From an uncultured Oscillibacter sp. (lineage in GTDB: Bacteria > Bacillota > Clostridia > Oscillospirales > Oscillospiraceae), in contig CAMHDB010000097.1 in NCBI GenBank assembly GCA_946183715.1, positions 1 through 6,997 of the forward strand: a DNA stretch of 6,997 nt. The letters run 5' to 3'. The translations under genes and the position numbers were made by a program. Below the pieces are notes generated by a model. That model ran no database searches and was not told where the DNA came from. It saw only the letters and a program-made list of their open reading frames with translations. Numbering within the stretch: position 1 is the first letter of the stretch; every line of letters begins with the position of its first letter. Below are positions 5,334 through 6,997 of the stretch, one piece after another.

Positions 5334-5852
5334 ATGGACGAATTGATTACCGTACAGGATACGGCACCCTCCGAGCACCTCACGGCGGCCTGCGCCGGGG
5401 AGATTGACAAGGTCATTGAGGAAATGCTTCGGCAGAGCCGCGACAACTACGCCCAGATTGAGGAACTCGCTTTGGAGTGTTCGTCGGCGCTGACGAGCGC
5501 GGCGGCCAAGGCGAACGGGCTTTCGGAACAAAGTCTTTTCCGGCGGCTGTGGAACGTCGTCACGGGGAAGAACGAGCGCCTGCGCACGGCGATTGAGGAG
5601 GACCGCGCCGCGGCCCAGTACGCCATGCAGCAGGCCATCAACAGCGTACTCAAAGAGTGTACGCAAAACCGCTTACTGGCGCTGGCGGTCAAGAGCAAGC
5701 TGGAAAACGAGATAGTCAGTCAGGCCCCGGAGGGGGAGGAGGCCGTAGAGGACACCGAGGAAGTCGACGAGCTCCCGCCGTCGGAAATCGCCCCCGACCC
5801 GGAGGAGGCGGAAGTACAAGAAATCCTCTGGTTTCAGGACGACGAACAGTAA
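5334..5852 (+). CDS. Helical protein with acidic tail, partner of the patatin gene; function unknown
   Basis: I do not recognise a named family. The 172-residue product has no signal peptide or membrane segment. Residues about 15-57 and 82-128 look like long amphipathic helices with coiled-coil potential. Between them is a distinctive stretch, SLFRRLWNVVTGKNERL (67-83), basic and aromatic, followed by AAAQYAMQQAINSVLKE. A similar region occurs, as far as I remember, in uncharacterised Firmicutes proteins, but this is unchecked. Residues 133-172 are strikingly acidic: 18 of 40 are Asp or Glu, with no Lys or Arg, ending in EILWFQDDEQ. The gene follows the patatin after 12 bases with an overlapping ribosome binding site, so the two are probably made together and may interact. 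The acidic tail could be a regulatory or inhibitory segment, or a peptide docking site. All functional statements are inference. Confidence 0.85.
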   Translation: MDELITVQDTAPSEHLTAACAGEIDKVIEEMLRQSRDNYAQIEELALECSSALTSAAAKANGLSEQSLFRRLWNVVTGKNERLRTAIEEDRAAAQYAMQQAINSVLKECTQNRLLALAVKSKLENEIVSQAPEGEEAVEDTEEVDELPPSEIAPDPEEAEVQEILWFQDDEQ

Positions 5853-5856
5853 GAAA

Positions 5857-5889
5857 ACGGACAGGCTGTTTTTACGGCAGTCTGTCCGT
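5857..5889. terminator. Bidirectional terminator between convergent genes
   Basis: ACGGACAG (5857-5864) pairs with CTGTCCGT (5882-5889). The inner GCTG (5865-5868) can pair with CAGT (5878-5881) around a T-rich loop. It fills the 47-bp gap between the two convergent stop codons. On the minus strand the stem is followed by TTTTCTT, so termination is likely stronger for the PLP-enzyme gene. The plus-strand tract is weak. Confidence 0.82.
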
Positions 5890-5899
5890 GTCTTACGCC

Positions 5900-6997
5900 T
5901 TACGGCAACTTTGTCAGATTCGCGTCGAGGAGCTTTTGGAGGCTGAGCAGGATTCCGGTCTTGGCGTGGTACCACGTCAAGCCGCCCTGAAAGTAGACGG
6001 CGTAGGGGGGGCGGACGGGGCCGTCTGCCGAGAGTTCGATGGAGCTTCCCTGTACGAACGCGCCCGCCGCCATGATTACGGGCGCGTCGTAGCCGGGCAT
6101 TTCGCCGGGGATGGGGGTTACGTAGCTGTCGACGGGCGCGGCGGACTGGATGCCCAGGCAGAACGCCGACATAGCCTCCGGACTGCCCAGCGTCACGGCC
6201 TGTATGATGTCGTGGCGCGTCTCCGGGGCCGCCGGGACGCACGGAAAGCCTAACGGTTCGTAGAGCGAGGCGGCGAATATCGCGCCCTTGAGCGCGCCCG
6301 CCGTGACAGTCGGCGCGAGGAAAAAGCCCTGATAGAACGCCGTCATCAGGCCCAGATTCGCGCCGACTTCCTGTCCGAGGCCCGGCGCGGATAAACGATA
6401 CGCGCAACGCTCCACGCACTCCGCCGTACCGCAGATGTAGCCGCCAATCGGCGCGAGGCCGCCGCCCGGATTCTTAATCAGGCTCCCTACGACCATATCC
6501 GCGCCCGCGTCCGACGGCTCCACGGGCTCCACGAACTCCCCGTAGCAGTTATCGACCATGATTTTCACGCCGGGCTTGACCGAGCGGCAGAACGCGATTA
6601 GCTCTCCGATTTGCTCTACGGAAAACGAGGGGCGCACCGCGTAGCCCTTCGAGCGCTGGATGGTAATCAGCTTTGTACGCGGCCCGATGGCCTCCCGGAT
6701 TGCGGGGTAGTCGAACGTGCCGTCGGGGCGCAAGTCGGCCTGTCGGTAGGAGACCCCGTACTCTTTGAGAGAACAGCGGCTGTCCCGGATTCCTATCACT
6801 TCTTCGAGCGTGTCGTAGGGCGCGCCGACGGGCGAAAGCAACTCGTCGCCGGGGAGTAAGTTTGCCGACAACGCGACGGTCAGCGCGTGCGTGCCGCAGG
6901 TAATTTGCGGCCTTACAAGCGCCGCCTCCGTGTGGAATACGTCGGCGTAGACGCGCTCCAGATTGTCGCGGCCCTCGTCGTTGTAGCCGTAGCCGGT
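5900..6997 (-). CDS. PLP-dependent methionine gamma-lyase/aluminium-resistance family protein, N-terminus cut by window edge
   Basis: This is a fold-type I pyridoxal-phosphate enzyme of the family annotated in Firmicutes as aluminium resistance protein or methionine gamma-lyase family (YnbB-like). It probably acts on a sulfur amino acid or a related substrate, but the true reaction of this family is not well fixed. There are 365 residues visible, and the frame is open through the right edge. The first visible residues, TGYGYNDEGRDNLERVYADV, lie inside the family's N-terminal region, so roughly 50-70 residues are missing. The cofactor loop is CGTHAL, the aspartate strand is VDNCYGEF (Asp at visible residue 149, expected to hold the pyridine nitrogen), and the Schiff-base lysine is in SLIKNPGGG (visible residue 175, codon 6473-6475). 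The C-terminus ends normally with TAA at 5900-5902, so truncation is only at the window edge. It converges on the patatin operon across a shared terminator. Confidence 0.93.
   Translation of the reverse strand, partial: TGYGYNDEGRDNLERVYADVFHTEAALVRPQITCGTHALTVALSANLLPGDELLSPVGAPYDTLEEVIGIRDSRCSLKEYGVSYRQADLRPDGTFDYPAIREAIGPRTKLITIQRSKGYAVRPSFSVEQIGELIAFCRSVKPGVKIMVDNCYGEFVEPVEPSDAGADMVVGSLIKNPGGGLAPIGGYICGTAECVERCAYRLSAPGLGQEVGANLGLMTAFYQGFFLAPTVTAGALKGAIFAASLYEPLGFPCVPAAPETRHDIIQAVTLGSPEAMSAFCLGIQSAAPVDSYVTPIPGEMPGYDAPVIMAAGAFVQGSSIELSADGPVRPPYAVYFQGGLTWYHAKTGILLSLQKLLDANLTKLP

Noticed and set aside
2801..5852. Complete known defence system (restriction-modification or CBASS)
   Set aside because: There is no methyltransferase or specificity subunit beside the Mrr-like gene, and no CD-NTase or accessory cap genes beside the patatin gene. 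The two loci are also separated by a tRNA gene and a long hairpin.
5673..6419. Minus-strand 248-codon frame overlapping the PLP-enzyme gene and the acidic-tailed gene
   Set aside because: Arg/Gly/Pro-rich shadow spanning two convergent genes and their terminator. No start context or motif supports it.

Overview
The window reads as chromosomal DNA from a GC-rich member of the Clostridia, possibly an Oscillospirales-type gut anaerobe. The evidence is lipoproteins with short Gram-positive signal peptides and LSAC/LAAC lipoboxes, strong AGGAGG-type ribosome binding sites, sigma-A-like promoters with 17-18 bp spacers, and gene families common in Clostridia. The taxonomic placement is inference from style and content. 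No single marker fixes it.

Layout, left to right: (1) positions 1-1017, minus strand, a sugar-type ABC transporter substrate-binding lipoprotein, cut at its C-terminal end by the window edge; (2) a 276 bp divergent promoter region; (3) 1294-2025, plus, a lipoprotein with a tandem-repeat Thr/Ala/Asp linker and a C-terminal domain resembling DUF4367, followed by a strong terminator; (4) 2192-2602, plus, a 136-residue P-loop protein of unknown function with its own promoter and terminator; (5) 2801-3871, plus, a two-domain protein of the Mrr restriction-nuclease type whose catalytic residues look substituted; (6) 3932-4005, minus, tRNA-Gly(CCC) with encoded CCA, separated from the Mrr-like gene by a long hairpin; (7) a divergent control region with a perfect 11-bp inverted repeat; (8) 4248-5321 and 5334-5852, plus, a two-gene operon of a patatin-like phospholipase and a helical protein with a highly acidic tail; (9) 5900-6997, minus, a PLP-dependent enzyme of the methionine gamma-lyase/aluminium-resistance family, lacking its N-terminus at the window edge.

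Most genes are single transcription units: six candidate promoters and four hairpins sit in the expected gaps. The only clear operon is the patatin pair, where the second gene's ribosome binding site overlaps the first gene's stop codon. The left gene would supply sugar recognition to an importer encoded outside the window.

The two observations most worth following are the Mrr-like protein with Glu and Arg where the family has catalytic Asp and Lys, and the patatin plus acidic-tailed helical partner. Both families have members in defence systems, but no complete known system (no methylase, no nucleotide cyclase, no CRISPR) is present, so a defence role is only a hypothesis.
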